In this document: piece by piece, positions 1 to 6,541 of the stretch
Numbering within the stretch: position 1 is the stretch's first letter
Layout: every line of letters starts with the position of its first letter
NCBI GenBank assembly: GCA_045540275.1
Contig: JAZQGX010000008.1
Span: forward strand, 1 to 19,300
Source: RGIG8368 sp045540275
GTDB lineage: Bacteria > Verrucomicrobiota > Kiritimatiellia > RFP12 > UBA1067
Length of the DNA: 19,300 nt
Direction of reading: 5' to 3'
Position numbers and translations under genes: made by a program
The notes under the pieces: generated by a model
What the model was told of the DNA's origin: nothing
The model's database searches: none
The model's input: only the letters and a program-made list of their open reading frames with translations

Positions 1-1908
1 AGCGAGTGTCGTCTCACCCTCCTTAAGTTCGCCGTTCGAAACCCAGGAAACGGAAACTTTCGCTCCGACGTTGAACTTCGAAATGACACTTTTTATCCCG
101 CTTTCTAGACTCGACCATGGAGCGAGCTGATGCATTAACGCGAACTCCACAAAACGTTTATCTTCAAAAGCCTCGCCCCAGTTTATTTCGGACATATTCT
201 CGCGCTCGACAGAGAAATCCTCATTTCGCGAAGCAGAGACATGCTTTATCGAAACAAGAATATCCCCCGCCTTGACGCCGAGTTTGTCGGCGGGTGAGTT
301 AGGATAAACTTCGGTTACAAGCGGAGCTGATTCCGGAGAGGTCTTAAGATAACCTACGGCCTTTTTCTCGCGCGCCATCTCAAGCCCCGCAGATTGGACT
401 TCTACGCCGAAATAAGCGACGCGCTTTCGGTCGGAAAATTTACGCGGAATATTCTCTGAATCAAATTTTGGAGAAGCGATCATATTGGCCAATTTTTCGC
501 CTAGAATATCTAGGCCATCCGAACTCCACCGTTCCGAATGACGGCTTTTAAGATTTACGGCTACAAGAGATCCGTCTAGGGCGAAAATACAATAATTCTT
601 ATATTCGCGACTGTTGGAAAAACTGGCTTCTGCACCGCTGACTTTTTCAAACTCGGCAACAGAAACATTCCCTTCGATTCTCCTAAAGCCGTCTACTTTC
701 GAAAGCCCCGTATTGAATTCGATTCTGCCGCCTACATTTAGAAAATAAACCTGATAAAACTCATCCTGCCACAATTCGATCGCCTTGCGCCCTTCCAATT
801 TAAGAGGTTCGAAATCGGCGATATTTTCGGTCGGAACAGAGGCAAGGAACGCACCCTCATCCTGATAGGAACCTAAAAACTGAAGCGGAATTTTCTTCCC
901 GTCGGAAGTTACCGTATTCATATTAACAAGACGAGCCGTAGCCTGGGGTTGCAACGCGGCAAGAACGATAACTTTTCCGCCATCTATAACTATACCTGGA
1001 CAATCGATATCGTTTTTATTATTCAGATCATTGTCATTATTCCAACTTATCGAAAATCGGCTATTTGACTCTTTTGCCTTAGCCTCGAGTTGAATATTGA
1101 CCGGAATTATGGACTTAATCAATTTAGTCTCAAGAGACGCAATACGCTCAAAGCGCCTGCAGGCGGGTTCTCTGGGCCAGTCAAGCGGAGATGAAAACAC
1201 CTCCTTGCCGAGTTCTATTTTATCCTTGAGCGCGACAGTTACCGGCTCGAGCGATTTATTGACCACGAGAGTATTGGGATTACCTTCGTAAATATCCTTG
1301 TCAAGTTCTACAAAATGCTTGAACTGGGAGACCTTAGAGCCCGAAACACCCGCGACCGTCATTCCTTCCTCGCGAACCATAAAGAAATAAGAAGGATTCT
1401 CGGGATTTTTGTCATCGACAAACTTTATGGGCTTCGCCTTTGCAAGCGGATTCGCCAGCTTTAGGTAAAGAGCTTTATGTTCTCTAGAATACTCGTACTC
1501 TTCCGCCGCGACAACTTCGCCTGCGCACTCGACCTCGATGCGATCGATAAATTCCGGCGGAAGCATTATATCCATCATCAAAACACGGTCGCTCGAAATG
1601 AGAAATCCCGCAAATTCGGCAGGAATTTTCTTCGCAGCGGACACTACATCGTCGCGATAGTGCGTAGAACTGCAATTGGGGCATATATACGGAATTCTGA
1701 AAGACGGCTCGACGCCTTTATCATTCTTTTTGACATAATAGCGCACTACCGCGATCGAATCGGAATATTTACCGACAAGTTTACGGTTTTTAGCGGCAAT
1801 TTCGTAAGGAGTCGATTCTGTTTTATTCTCCGATACGACCGCATTTGCAGTAAATGAAGCCAGACATAAAGCGGTAATTGAAAACTTCACGAAATTTACT
1901 TTTTTCAT
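1..1908 (-). CDS. Secreted protease-like (probable pseudoprotease) PDZ protein, 3' end cut by window edge
   Basis: I translated this frame by hand: it is open for 636 codons from ATG at 1908 to base 1 with no stop, so the gene continues beyond the left edge. Residues 1-24 form a signal peptide ending in TANA. Around residues 100-160 a stretch reading AGFLISSDRVLMM..., then EHKALYLKL, resembles the first barrel of the HtrA-like protease next door (GSGVIISEDGELLTNHH..., DLDLALLKL), but the catalytic His and Asp positions are replaced. A second such stretch (GIVIDGGKVIVLAA..., CIFALDGSLVAVNLKSR, about residues 317-460) lacks a GNSGG serine motif. A PDZ domain starts near residue 495 (VAYFGVEV...), with a typical core at 527-552 (NSPADKLGVKAGDILVSI). 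One CPNC motif lies near residue 80. It is coupled to the upstream protease by an ATGA overlap. The dead-enzyme reading is inference; a non-catalytic partner, adaptor or inhibitor role is possible. Confidence 0.85.
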   Translation of the reverse strand, partial: MKKVNFVKFSITALCLASFTANAVVSENKTESTPYEIAAKNRKLVGKYSDSIAVVRYYVKKNDKGVEPSFRIPYICPNCSSTHYRDDVVSAAKKIPAEFAGFLISSDRVLMMDIMLPPEFIDRIEVECAGEVVAAEEYEYSREHKALYLKLANPLAKAKPIKFVDDKNPENPSYFFMVREEGMTVAGVSGSKVSQFKHFVELDKDIYEGNPNTLVVNKSLEPVTVALKDKIELGKEVFSSPLDWPREPACRRFERIASLETKLIKSIIPVNIQLEAKAKESNSRFSISWNNDNDLNNKNDIDCPGIVIDGGKVIVLAALQPQATARLVNMNTVTSDGKKIPLQFLGSYQDEGAFLASVPTENIADFEPLKLEGRKAIELWQDEFYQVYFLNVGGRIEFNTGLSKVDGFRRIEGNVSVAEFEKVSGAEASFSNSREYKNYCIFALDGSLVAVNLKSRHSERWSSDGLDILGEKLANMIASPKFDSENIPRKFSDRKRVAYFGVEVQSAGLEMAREKKAVGYLKTSPESAPLVTEVYPNSPADKLGVKAGDILVSIKHVSASRNEDFSVERENMSEINWGEAFEDKRFVEFALMHQLAPWSSLESGIKSVISKFNVGAKVSVSWVSNGELKEGETTLA

Positions 1909-3260
1909 AACATTTCCTCCTTTTCTGGATCAAGTCTAAAATTCAAAACGAGCTGCATTTTACGGCCCTTGCGGACGACTTCAACGCTAAGCTGGAATGT
2001 CTTTTCCACATTCGCGACCGCGTCATCGTAAATTTTCTTAAGTTCGCCAGCGTCCTTAACTTCCTTACCCCCGATACGCTTTATTATGTCGCGCTCCTTA
2101 AACCCGGCATTGTCGGCGTTGCCGTCCCATGCGACGGACGAGACAAAAACGCCGCCCTCGGGAGCCATAAAAGCGAGATCCGGAGTATCGAAACGGTTAA
2201 TCTCCTTGGCCGTCAGCCCCCAACGCTTGCATTCGACCTCGACACCTTCAACGTCGCCTTTCGACTTGGGCGTAATCACGACGCTCTGCGTAACTCCGTC
2301 GCGAATATAGTCAAACTTCACGCCCTTCTCCCAATCGCGCAAAGCGAGCATACGATTAAGATAGGGAATATCTTCGCGAAAAACGGCGGTAACGGGAACG
2401 CCTTCGATGGCGACAACCCGGTCATTCGGCTCCAACCCCGCCATCCGAGCGGGACTTTGGCGCTCAGTGCCAGCGATTATTACCCCGTTCCTCGCTCCGA
2501 AAGCCGTATCACGTTCAAAATCTTTAAGGGGCTGCCAGTTTATGCCGAACCACGCCCAATGAGCGTTACCGTATTTTCTCAGATTCGGCAGCACTTCGAG
2601 AATAATCGGCGAGGGAATCGTAAAGCCCTGAGCTCCACGCATGTTGCCGCGGGCGTTTAGACCTACCACCTCTCCGGCCGTATCGACGAGAGGTCCGCCA
2701 GAATTGCCTGGCGAAATCGCGGCATCCGTCTGATACCAGAGCGTATAGTCCCCGGCTCCTTCAAGATAACGGTCATTGCACGAAATAATTCCCATAGAAA
2801 CCGAACGCGCCAATCCCCACGGCGCCCCCATCGCGAGAACAACGGCGCCGACATCAAGATTCCTGTTCGAAAGTTTAGCTTTAGGAAACTTAACCCCCGC
2901 ATCGGCAGAAAGTTTAAGAAGCGCAAGATCAAGATCCTTATCCTTGCCGATCACGGTCGCGTCGTACATCTCGCCGTTCGTAAGCTGGCAGCGGATGCGC
3001 GAAGCCCTGTCGATCACGTGATGGTTCGTAAGCAGCTCGCCGTCTTCGGAAATTATAACGCCTGATCCCGAGGACTCGAACTTCTCGATCTTGCCGTCGC
3101 TCGTGCCCTCGGTTATGACGCGGACGTAAACCAGCGCCGGAAAAACCGCGCTTTTCGCCCCTCTTATCGTGTCGCGGAAATCAACCGGTCCGACAACACA
3201 CCCGCCCAGGAGAACGATCGCCGCAAAGGCGGAGAAAATCATCGCGTATGCCGTTTTCAT
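1905..3260 (-). CDS. HtrA/DegP-like lipoprotein serine protease with two PDZ domains
   Basis: The 451-residue product is a trypsin-like envelope protease of the HtrA type. A lipoprotein signal with lipobox LGGC puts the lipidated Cys at residue 21, so it is probably membrane-anchored outside the cytoplasm. The triad is intact: His81 in TNHHVID, Asp111 in DLDLALLKL, Ser187 in SPGNSGGPLVD. Two PDZ-like domains follow, about residues 218-325 (SPARMAGLEPNDRVVAIEG) and 345-440 (NADNAGFKERDIIKRIGG). Length and order match HtrA family proteases, which degrade or refold damaged envelope proteins. The start at 3260 has a weak AAGGGG Shine-Dalgarno about 10 bases upstream. The last codons contain AGGAGG and the stop overlaps the next ATG (ATGA), so the following secreted protein should be translated with it and may work with it. 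A repeat element ends about 90 bases upstream of the start. Confidence 0.95.
   Translation of the reverse strand: MKTAYAMIFSAFAAIVLLGGCVVGPVDFRDTIRGAKSAVFPALVYVRVITEGTSDGKIEKFESSGSGVIISEDGELLTNHHVIDRASRIRCQLTNGEMYDATVIGKDKDLDLALLKLSADAGVKFPKAKLSNRNLDVGAVVLAMGAPWGLARSVSMGIISCNDRYLEGAGDYTLWYQTDAAISPGNSGGPLVDTAGEVVGLNARGNMRGAQGFTIPSPIILEVLPNLRKYGNAHWAWFGINWQPLKDFERDTAFGARNGVIIAGTERQSPARMAGLEPNDRVVAIEGVPVTAVFREDIPYLNRMLALRDWEKGVKFDYIRDGVTQSVVITPKSKGDVEGVEVECKRWGLTAKEINRFDTPDLAFMAPEGGVFVSSVAWDGNADNAGFKERDIIKRIGGKEVKDAGELKKIYDDAVANVEKTFQLSVEVVRKGRKMQLVLNFRLDPEKEEML
1916..1921 (-). promoter_or_regulatory. Shine-Dalgarno AGGAGG inside protease 3' end, fixes start at 1908
   Basis: AGGAGG lies seven bases before the ATG at 1908, within the final codons of the protease gene. 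Together with the ATGA stop/start overlap it supports translational coupling and settles the start of the downstream secreted protein. Confidence 0.85.
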
Positions 3261-3396
3261 CGCCGTACACCCCTTGGAGCAAATGTCATGACTTCACGCC
3301 TTTCTTTAATTTGTTTGCGGCATCCGATTTGCCAATCAGGCGCCGAGGTAAAAAAGATCGGACCCTTCTGTATATGTCTTACTGTATATGTTGTAT

Positions 3397-3615
3397 TCAT
3401 GCCAGGACATCCTTCCCCTTGCGCAGAAGCCTGTAGCGCTGCCGTGGCGACTTGGGCTTCTTGGGCAATGTCTGCGCGATGTAGCCCTGCGCCATCAGCG
3501 GACTTAAGTAGGCCCTAGACAACTAGGGCTGGCTCGAAATACCCAGCTCTGATGCGAGCTCGCCCCTGCTTCTATCCCCTGTCGTGAGTATTGCCAGCAA
3601 TCTTGTCTTCCTCAT
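3397..3615 (-). pseudogene. Decayed small winged-helix (Fic-C-terminal-like) ORF within repeat copy 1
   Basis: Reading from ATG at 3615 gives 72 codons with a single in-frame TAG at codon 31. The frame reads MRKTRLLAILTTGDRSRGEL, then ASELGISSQP, stop, LSRAYLSPLMAQGYI and LPKKPKSPRQRYRLLRKG. In the other copies the amber codon is TGG (Trp), so this is a nonsense change in an otherwise intact frame. The pattern (helix-turn-helix, then RAYLxPLxxxGYI, then a PxKPxSxxQxYRL wing) resembles the winged-helix domain at the C-terminus of many Fic-type and AlbA_2-type proteins; that assignment is from memory of the motif. There is no Shine-Dalgarno sequence, and the frame is open for some codons upstream of this ATG, so the original start is uncertain. 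It could also be the 3' end of a lost larger gene. Confidence 0.6.
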
Positions 3616-3625
3616 GACGGCATAC

Positions 3626-3655
3626 ATTCTGCCAAATCCCACAGCCAACAGTCAA
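3626..3655 (-). promoter_or_regulatory. Candidate sigma70-type promoter inside repeat copy 1
   Basis: TTGACT (3655-3650) and CAGAAT (3631-3626) are 18 bases apart and point toward the winged-helix remnant and the protease gene. The same TTGACT with TAGACT at 18 bases recurs in copies 3 and 4 (11943-11914 and 19151-19122). Conservation between copies supports function, but simple shared ancestry explains it too. Confidence 0.4.
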
Positions 3656-3843
3656 GCATATACAGTAAACGCAGGGCGCATTCCCAAGCAGCTTAACCAG
3701 TCGGCAAAACTCCAGACGGCAAAGTAAACGAATCCCGCGACGGCCATGTCAACCATAAAATCAAGACACTTCCTGACCGCCTCATCTGGCATCGTCGCAA
3801 GCCACGCCGGAAACGCAAAACATGGCGAAAATGCCGCCTTCAT
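3652..3843 (-). CDS. Small hypothetical membrane protein, 3' end fused to repeat border
   Basis: This 63-residue ORF starts with ATG at 3843 behind a good Shine-Dalgarno AGGAG nine bases upstream. It contains a hydrophobic segment around residues 32-52 (VDMAVAGFVYFAVWSFADWL) that could cross a membrane. I do not recognise a family. The last codons (TVYA, stop TGA) lie in the GTATATGCTTGA sequence of repeat copy 1, so the natural C-terminus was probably replaced when the repeat arrived, and the reading frame may be truncated. It lies about 115 bases downstream of hipA in the same direction and could be part of that unit. It may still be a chance ORF; the ribosome site is the best argument for it. 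Confidence 0.4.
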   Translation of the reverse strand: MKAAFSPCFAFPAWLATMPDEAVRKCLDFMVDMAVAGFVYFAVWSFADWLSCLGMRPAFTVYA

Positions 3844-3870
3844 TGTTGTTTTCTCCTGCTACTTTTCTAA

Positions 3871-3897
3871 ATCCTGTCAATCCAGTTAATCCTGTCT
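3871..3897. repeat. Three tandem 9-bp units (ATCCTGTCA / ATCCAGTTA / ATCCTGTCT)
   Basis: Three consecutive 9-base units of the form ATCC-GT-- lie between hipA and the small membrane ORF. On the minus strand this reads as AGACAGGATTAACTGGATTG followed by ACAGGAT, a type of short intergenic repeat I recall from many unrelated bacterial genomes. Function unknown. Confidence 0.6.
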
Positions 3898-3959
3898 AAA
3901 AACCGTTCCGCGACAGCCCGCACAAACATCATCCGCAAATTCATTCTGCAAAATTCCTT

Positions 3960-5216
3960 TTATGCCAAGGTTTTGATGAGTTTGTCCGCACGAGATTTGA
4001 CAATCTCCAGAACACGATCGCATTCAGACGGCAGAGACAGTGTCCCGCATGTCTGCTTAAGTGTTTCGCCACAAAGGACCCTGATACGCGCCCGCAGCGC
4101 TGTCGCCGATATGCCCGCCTCTTCCGCAAACTTGCGACAGTGGCCAGAGAGAATCGAATTGATCGAATCACTTCCGCCTATCTTCATCGCCGGAGCCGCC
4201 GCAAGCGCCGGCCAGAAGACCGTAGAAACAAGGTCATAGCCAGGCGCAAGGCGACGCGAAGGCCCATTATAGAGCATTGAATAGTTCTTGCCGTGCGCAT
4301 CCGCATTCCCGATAATGGCGTTGAAAATGACAAGATCGATGAAATGAAGTATATCCCTTGCCGGGCTCGTTGACCATCCGCTCCGCAGCAGACGGATGAC
4401 ATCGCGAACCAGAGGCCCACCCTCCGACTGGTATTTCTGCTCTGGAGGGCTGCCAAGCGCCTGGCAGAAATCTTCCTGATGGATGCGTCGCACCTTGCCT
4501 GTCGCTTCCTCAGGCACACGGTCATAGCGTGTCGCCAATAGGCACGGAATGTCGCCTGCCATGACGATTTGCGTCTCCGCTACAGGTATGCCAAGCGCAC
4601 GTGCCAACGTCATGCAGCAATGTTCGTTGGGAACGATGCCCCTGAACCATTCTGAGAGCTCGGGCTTGAGGATGTGCGTTGACGGCGTCCCATTTTCAGG
4701 AAGAAAGAACGCTCCATCCTTGACAACGACGGGCAGTTTGCTCTGCGCTCCGGCAAGCGAAAGCCGCAGGCCTTTCTCTCCGGCCATCATCGGCCGGTAC
4801 GGCAACGACTTGACGATTTCCAGCAATTTCTCTTCCGTGCAGGGAGTAGGAGTCGCGTCACCCTTCTGTACTCCGGCGTCTTGCGGCACGATGGCCAATG
4901 CTCCGGCACATTCGCCGCCAATCGCTTCAAGCAAAGCGAAATCGTCATCTTCGGGAATGCCTAAAAACGATGCAATGCGATGCCGTTGCGCCTCTTCGGG
5001 AAGCAGCCCAGAGAAAAACGGCCGCAGTTTGCGCTTGCCGTATGGATCGCCGCGCAAGGGAAGCGAGTAGGATATGGGAGCCGCCCCGCTTGACGCAAGA
5101 TACTCCGCGTCATAGGTGAACAATTCCGTGCCGTCTTCAAGAAGATCGTAGGCGCCAACAAGCGTTTCGCCCCAAAAGACATTCAATCGGCGCTGGACTT
5201 TTGCGGATTCGGCCAT
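3960..5216 (-). CDS. hipA: HipA-family serine/threonine kinase toxin
   Basis: The product (418 residues from ATG at 5216) is a HipA-type kinase, the toxin of a type II toxin-antitoxin pair; family members phosphorylate a cytoplasmic target and arrest growth. The N-terminal HipA domain spans about residues 9-110 and the kinase domain 140-410. Visible motifs are RLSLAGAQSKLPV (151-163, the glycine-rich loop), HILKPE with Lys184, GNADAHGKN (303-311) with catalytic Asp306 and Asn311, and APGYDLV with metal-binding Asp328. Length is close to that of E. coli HipA (440). An upstream in-frame ATG at 5258 exists, but AAGGAGG sits eight bases before the 5216 ATG, so I chose that one. hipB ends 13 bases upstream and its stop codon abuts this Shine-Dalgarno, the usual antitoxin-first order. 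All key residues look intact. Confidence 0.93.
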   Translation of the reverse strand: MAESAKVQRRLNVFWGETLVGAYDLLEDGTELFTYDAEYLASSGAAPISYSLPLRGDPYGKRKLRPFFSGLLPEEAQRHRIASFLGIPEDDDFALLEAIGGECAGALAIVPQDAGVQKGDATPTPCTEEKLLEIVKSLPYRPMMAGEKGLRLSLAGAQSKLPVVVKDGAFFLPENGTPSTHILKPELSEWFRGIVPNEHCCMTLARALGIPVAETQIVMAGDIPCLLATRYDRVPEEATGKVRRIHQEDFCQALGSPPEQKYQSEGGPLVRDVIRLLRSGWSTSPARDILHFIDLVIFNAIIGNADAHGKNYSMLYNGPSRRLAPGYDLVSTVFWPALAAAPAMKIGGSDSINSILSGHCRKFAEEAGISATALRARIRVLCGETLKQTCGTLSLPSECDRVLEIVKSRADKLIKTLA

Positions 5217-5229
5217 ATTGAACGCCTCC

Positions 5230-5433
5230 TTATCCAATCGCCCGCAGATCAAGGGCAAGCCCCAAGGTCTGAATGACGTTCAGCGCCTTGCCGAGTTGGC
5301 ATGTTTCCTTGCCAGCCTCAAGATCAACTATGAAGCGGACGCCTGTTCCGCATGCCATCGCCAACTGCGGCTGCGTCAGCCCCTGCGCCTTGCGCGTATT
5401 CCTGATAGTCTCTCCTAATTCCTTGGCTGTCAT
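5230..5433 (-). CDS. hipB: HipB-like XRE-family antitoxin
   Basis: This 67-residue protein has an XRE-type helix-turn-helix (about residues 7-60: IRNTRKAQGLTQPQLAMACG, then RFIVDLEAGK and a final helix), close to the size of known HipB antitoxins and mainly the DNA-binding domain. HipB proteins bind and neutralise HipA and repress the shared promoter. A strong Shine-Dalgarno (AAGGAGG) precedes the ATG. The gene is followed after 13 bases by hipA. Palindromic GTAAATTTAC-type sequences overlap the leader and flank the promoter upstream, which fits autorepression. The substitution of FIVDLEAGK for the common ISRIENG pattern is seen in other HipB-type members. Confidence 0.92.
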   Translation of the reverse strand: MTAKELGETIRNTRKAQGLTQPQLAMACGTGVRFIVDLEAGKETCQLGKALNVIQTLGLALDLRAIG

Positions 5434-5441
5434 AACCCTCC

Positions 5442-5520
5442 TTAAATTTACCGAGCAGTATTATCCCACATTTTACAGCGGAAGCCAACAGTAAATTTAC
5501 CGAACCGTAAATTTATCGGC
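5442..5520 (-). promoter_or_regulatory. Candidate HipB operators (GTAAATTTAC repeats)
   Basis: A perfect palindrome GTAAATTTAC lies at 5491-5500, just upstream of the -35 box. A near copy GTAAATTTAT at 5507-5516 has a TAAATTTA core, and TTAAATTTAC at 5442-5451 overlaps the hipB ribosome site; a half site CAATTTACCG follows near 5543. The repeated palindrome around one promoter is the sequence evidence; assignment to HipB is inferred from typical autoregulation of such pairs. Confidence 0.55.
5460..5488 (-). promoter_or_regulatory. Predicted hipBA promoter
   Basis: TTGGCT (5488-5483) and GATAAT (5465-5460) are separated by 17 bases on the minus strand, and the -10 ends 26 bases before the hipB ATG. 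Both boxes are close to the sigma70 consensus, and they lie between operator-like palindromes. Confidence 0.65.
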
Positions 5521-5586
5521 TTAGCTCACACCACCACAAGCACAATTTACCGCTCAGGAAAATTCAGACCTGTTTCCATCGGTAAG

Positions 5587-5610
5587 CCTATGCAGTGGGG
5601 TCAGTCCCTC
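5587..5610. repeat. Element end: CCTATGCAGTGGGGTC palindrome type
   Basis: CCTATGCAGTGGGGTCAGTC here matches CCTATGCAGTGGGGTCTGCC at 10170 and, in the inverted sense, the GGGTC-GGACCC-CTGTATA ends of the repeat family. It directly overlaps the 3' end of the alpha/beta-hydrolase gene and provides its TGA stop. It may be the far end of a unit that runs to 3351 and contains hipBA. Confidence 0.6.
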
Positions 5611-6416
5611 TCCGCGCTCATATCTAAGGCTAAGCGTCCATCGCTTACAAAGGAGAACAACGTTTTCTCATATTTGCTCGGCCCCATTCGATCGATGAAA
5701 TCGGAATGGCTCGCATCATCAACGGGAATGAACCATTTGGGATTGGGTGCAAGATCGAACAATTTACGACCATGTGAATAGGGAATAACGGAATCGTCAG
5801 TGCCATGAAGCATCACAATAGGACACTTAATATCCTTTATCCTTTCGTAATTAGGGAACGGGTCTATTGGCAACAGTCTAACCCGTGTGACTACCCTGGG
5901 AGCAGACAGAAAGGCTGCCTCTAACCATAGACCGCCGACTTCTCGGCTCGCAGCAAGTTCAATCGCTACCCCTGTTCCAATGGAATACCCCACAACCACG
6001 ATATCTTTCGCGGTATATCCCCTGTCATGTATCAGCCAATCATAAAGCCGATGCGCATTTCTGCAACACCCTTTTTCGTCAGGCGATCCGATAGAGAGAC
6101 CATATCCAGGGTAATCAAATGTCGCGATTGCGTATCCTTTACCAATCAATCCATCAAATCGCCCATCTATTGAAGTAATGTCTTCAGCATTCCCATGACA
6201 ATATATGATAACTTTCTTCCCTTTAGATATACCTATCAATCTTGCTGCAATAGATATGCCATTCGTACCTATATCAACATAACCATCTATTGACTTATCA
6301 TATCCATCTTTCACTGGATGAAACATAAATTGATTAATAAGCCCACAAGACAGTACTTGCATGAGAAGCACACCAAATAGGAGCACACATATGTCACGCT
6401 TGCTAAAAAACTTCAT
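5601..6416 (-). CDS. Alpha/beta-hydrolase (ABHD13/ABHD17-like), probable membrane-anchored
   Basis: The 271-residue product has the alpha/beta-hydrolase fold of the serine-esterase type that also contains eukaryotic ABHD13/17 (substrate unknown). An N-terminal hydrophobic segment ending in VLSC suggests a lipoprotein anchor at Cys24, though the lipobox is imperfect. The oxyanion region is YCHGNAED (72-79), the nucleophile Ser145 sits in VVGYSIGTG, and Asp208 (HGTDDSVIP) and His237 (DDASHSDF) complete the triad. It is the last gene of the DUF2339 operon; its ATG overlaps the stop of the 42-residue membrane ORF (ATGA). The final codons and TGA come from a repeat end, so a few native C-terminal residues may be lost. 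The gene is visibly more AT-rich than the neighbouring DUF2339 gene, which hints at a separate origin. Confidence 0.92.
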   Translation of the reverse strand: MKFFSKRDICVLLFGVLLMQVLSCGLINQFMFHPVKDGYDKSIDGYVDIGTNGISIAARLIGISKGKKVIIYCHGNAEDITSIDGRFDGLIGKGYAIATFDYPGYGLSIGSPDEKGCCRNAHRLYDWLIHDRGYTAKDIVVVGYSIGTGVAIELAASREVGGLWLEAAFLSAPRVVTRVRLLPIDPFPNYERIKDIKCPIVMLHGTDDSVIPYSHGRKLFDLAPNPKWFIPVDDASHSDFIDRMGPSKYEKTLFSFVSDGRLALDMSAERD

Positions 6417-6541
6417 TGAATTCTATCTTTCACGAATGGTACAGTAAAAAAACATAACAAGAAAATAACTATTGAATCAACTGCCGCATACTCATAATTC
6501 CTTATCCTATTTTCAAATGCTGACTCCTCCTGCAATGTCAC
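6413..6541 (-). CDS. 42-residue single-pass membrane peptide bridging DUF3999 and hydrolase genes
   Basis: Starting from GTG at 6541, this frame gives 42 residues. It has a charged N-terminus (EESAFENRIRNYEYA), one strongly hydrophobic segment (VDSIVIFLLCFFTVPFV, residues 21-37) and a basic end (KDRIQ). Its GTG overlaps the TGA of the DUF3999 gene (GTGA) and its TGA overlaps the ATG of the hydrolase (ATGA), so it fills the gap exactly with four-base overlaps on both sides. This is the usual architecture of a coupled operon and is the main evidence that it is a real gene. No Shine-Dalgarno better than a weak purine run precedes the GTG. I recognise no family. It might anchor or regulate one of the neighbouring envelope proteins. 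Confidence 0.65.
   Translation of the reverse strand: MTLQEESAFENRIRNYEYAAVDSIVIFLLCFFTVPFVKDRIQ

Larger units (their letters stand above)
3351..3669 (-). mobile_element. Repeat element copy 1 (longest winged-helix remnant)
   Basis: The plus-strand left end carries a terminal motif GGACCCTTCTGTATATG (3360-3376) shared with three other places in the window. The body shares long stretches with copies at 9892, 11742 and 18953 (for example the runs around CAGGGCTGGCTC and TATTGCCAGCAATCTT). The right side ends in GCATATACAGTAAA, an inverted version of the inner part of the left end, but the outer GGGTC palindrome is missing there. It lies upstream of the protease gene in the same orientation as the other copies relative to their genes. 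A mobile or non-autonomous origin is inferred from dispersal plus inverted ends; no transposase is present. Flanking bases 3261-3350 hold no gene I can support. Confidence 0.7.

Noticed and set aside
3257..3289. Eleven-codon frame (MTFAPRGVRR) whose TGA overlaps the protease ATG
   Set aside because: Only an ATGA overlap supports it. It has no ribosome site of its own and could be the tail of a lost gene or chance.
3868..3945. 25-codon frame (MNLRMMFVRAVAERFLDRIN...) after hipA
   Set aside because: Its second half is just the translated 9-bp intergenic repeat, a common source of spurious short ORFs.
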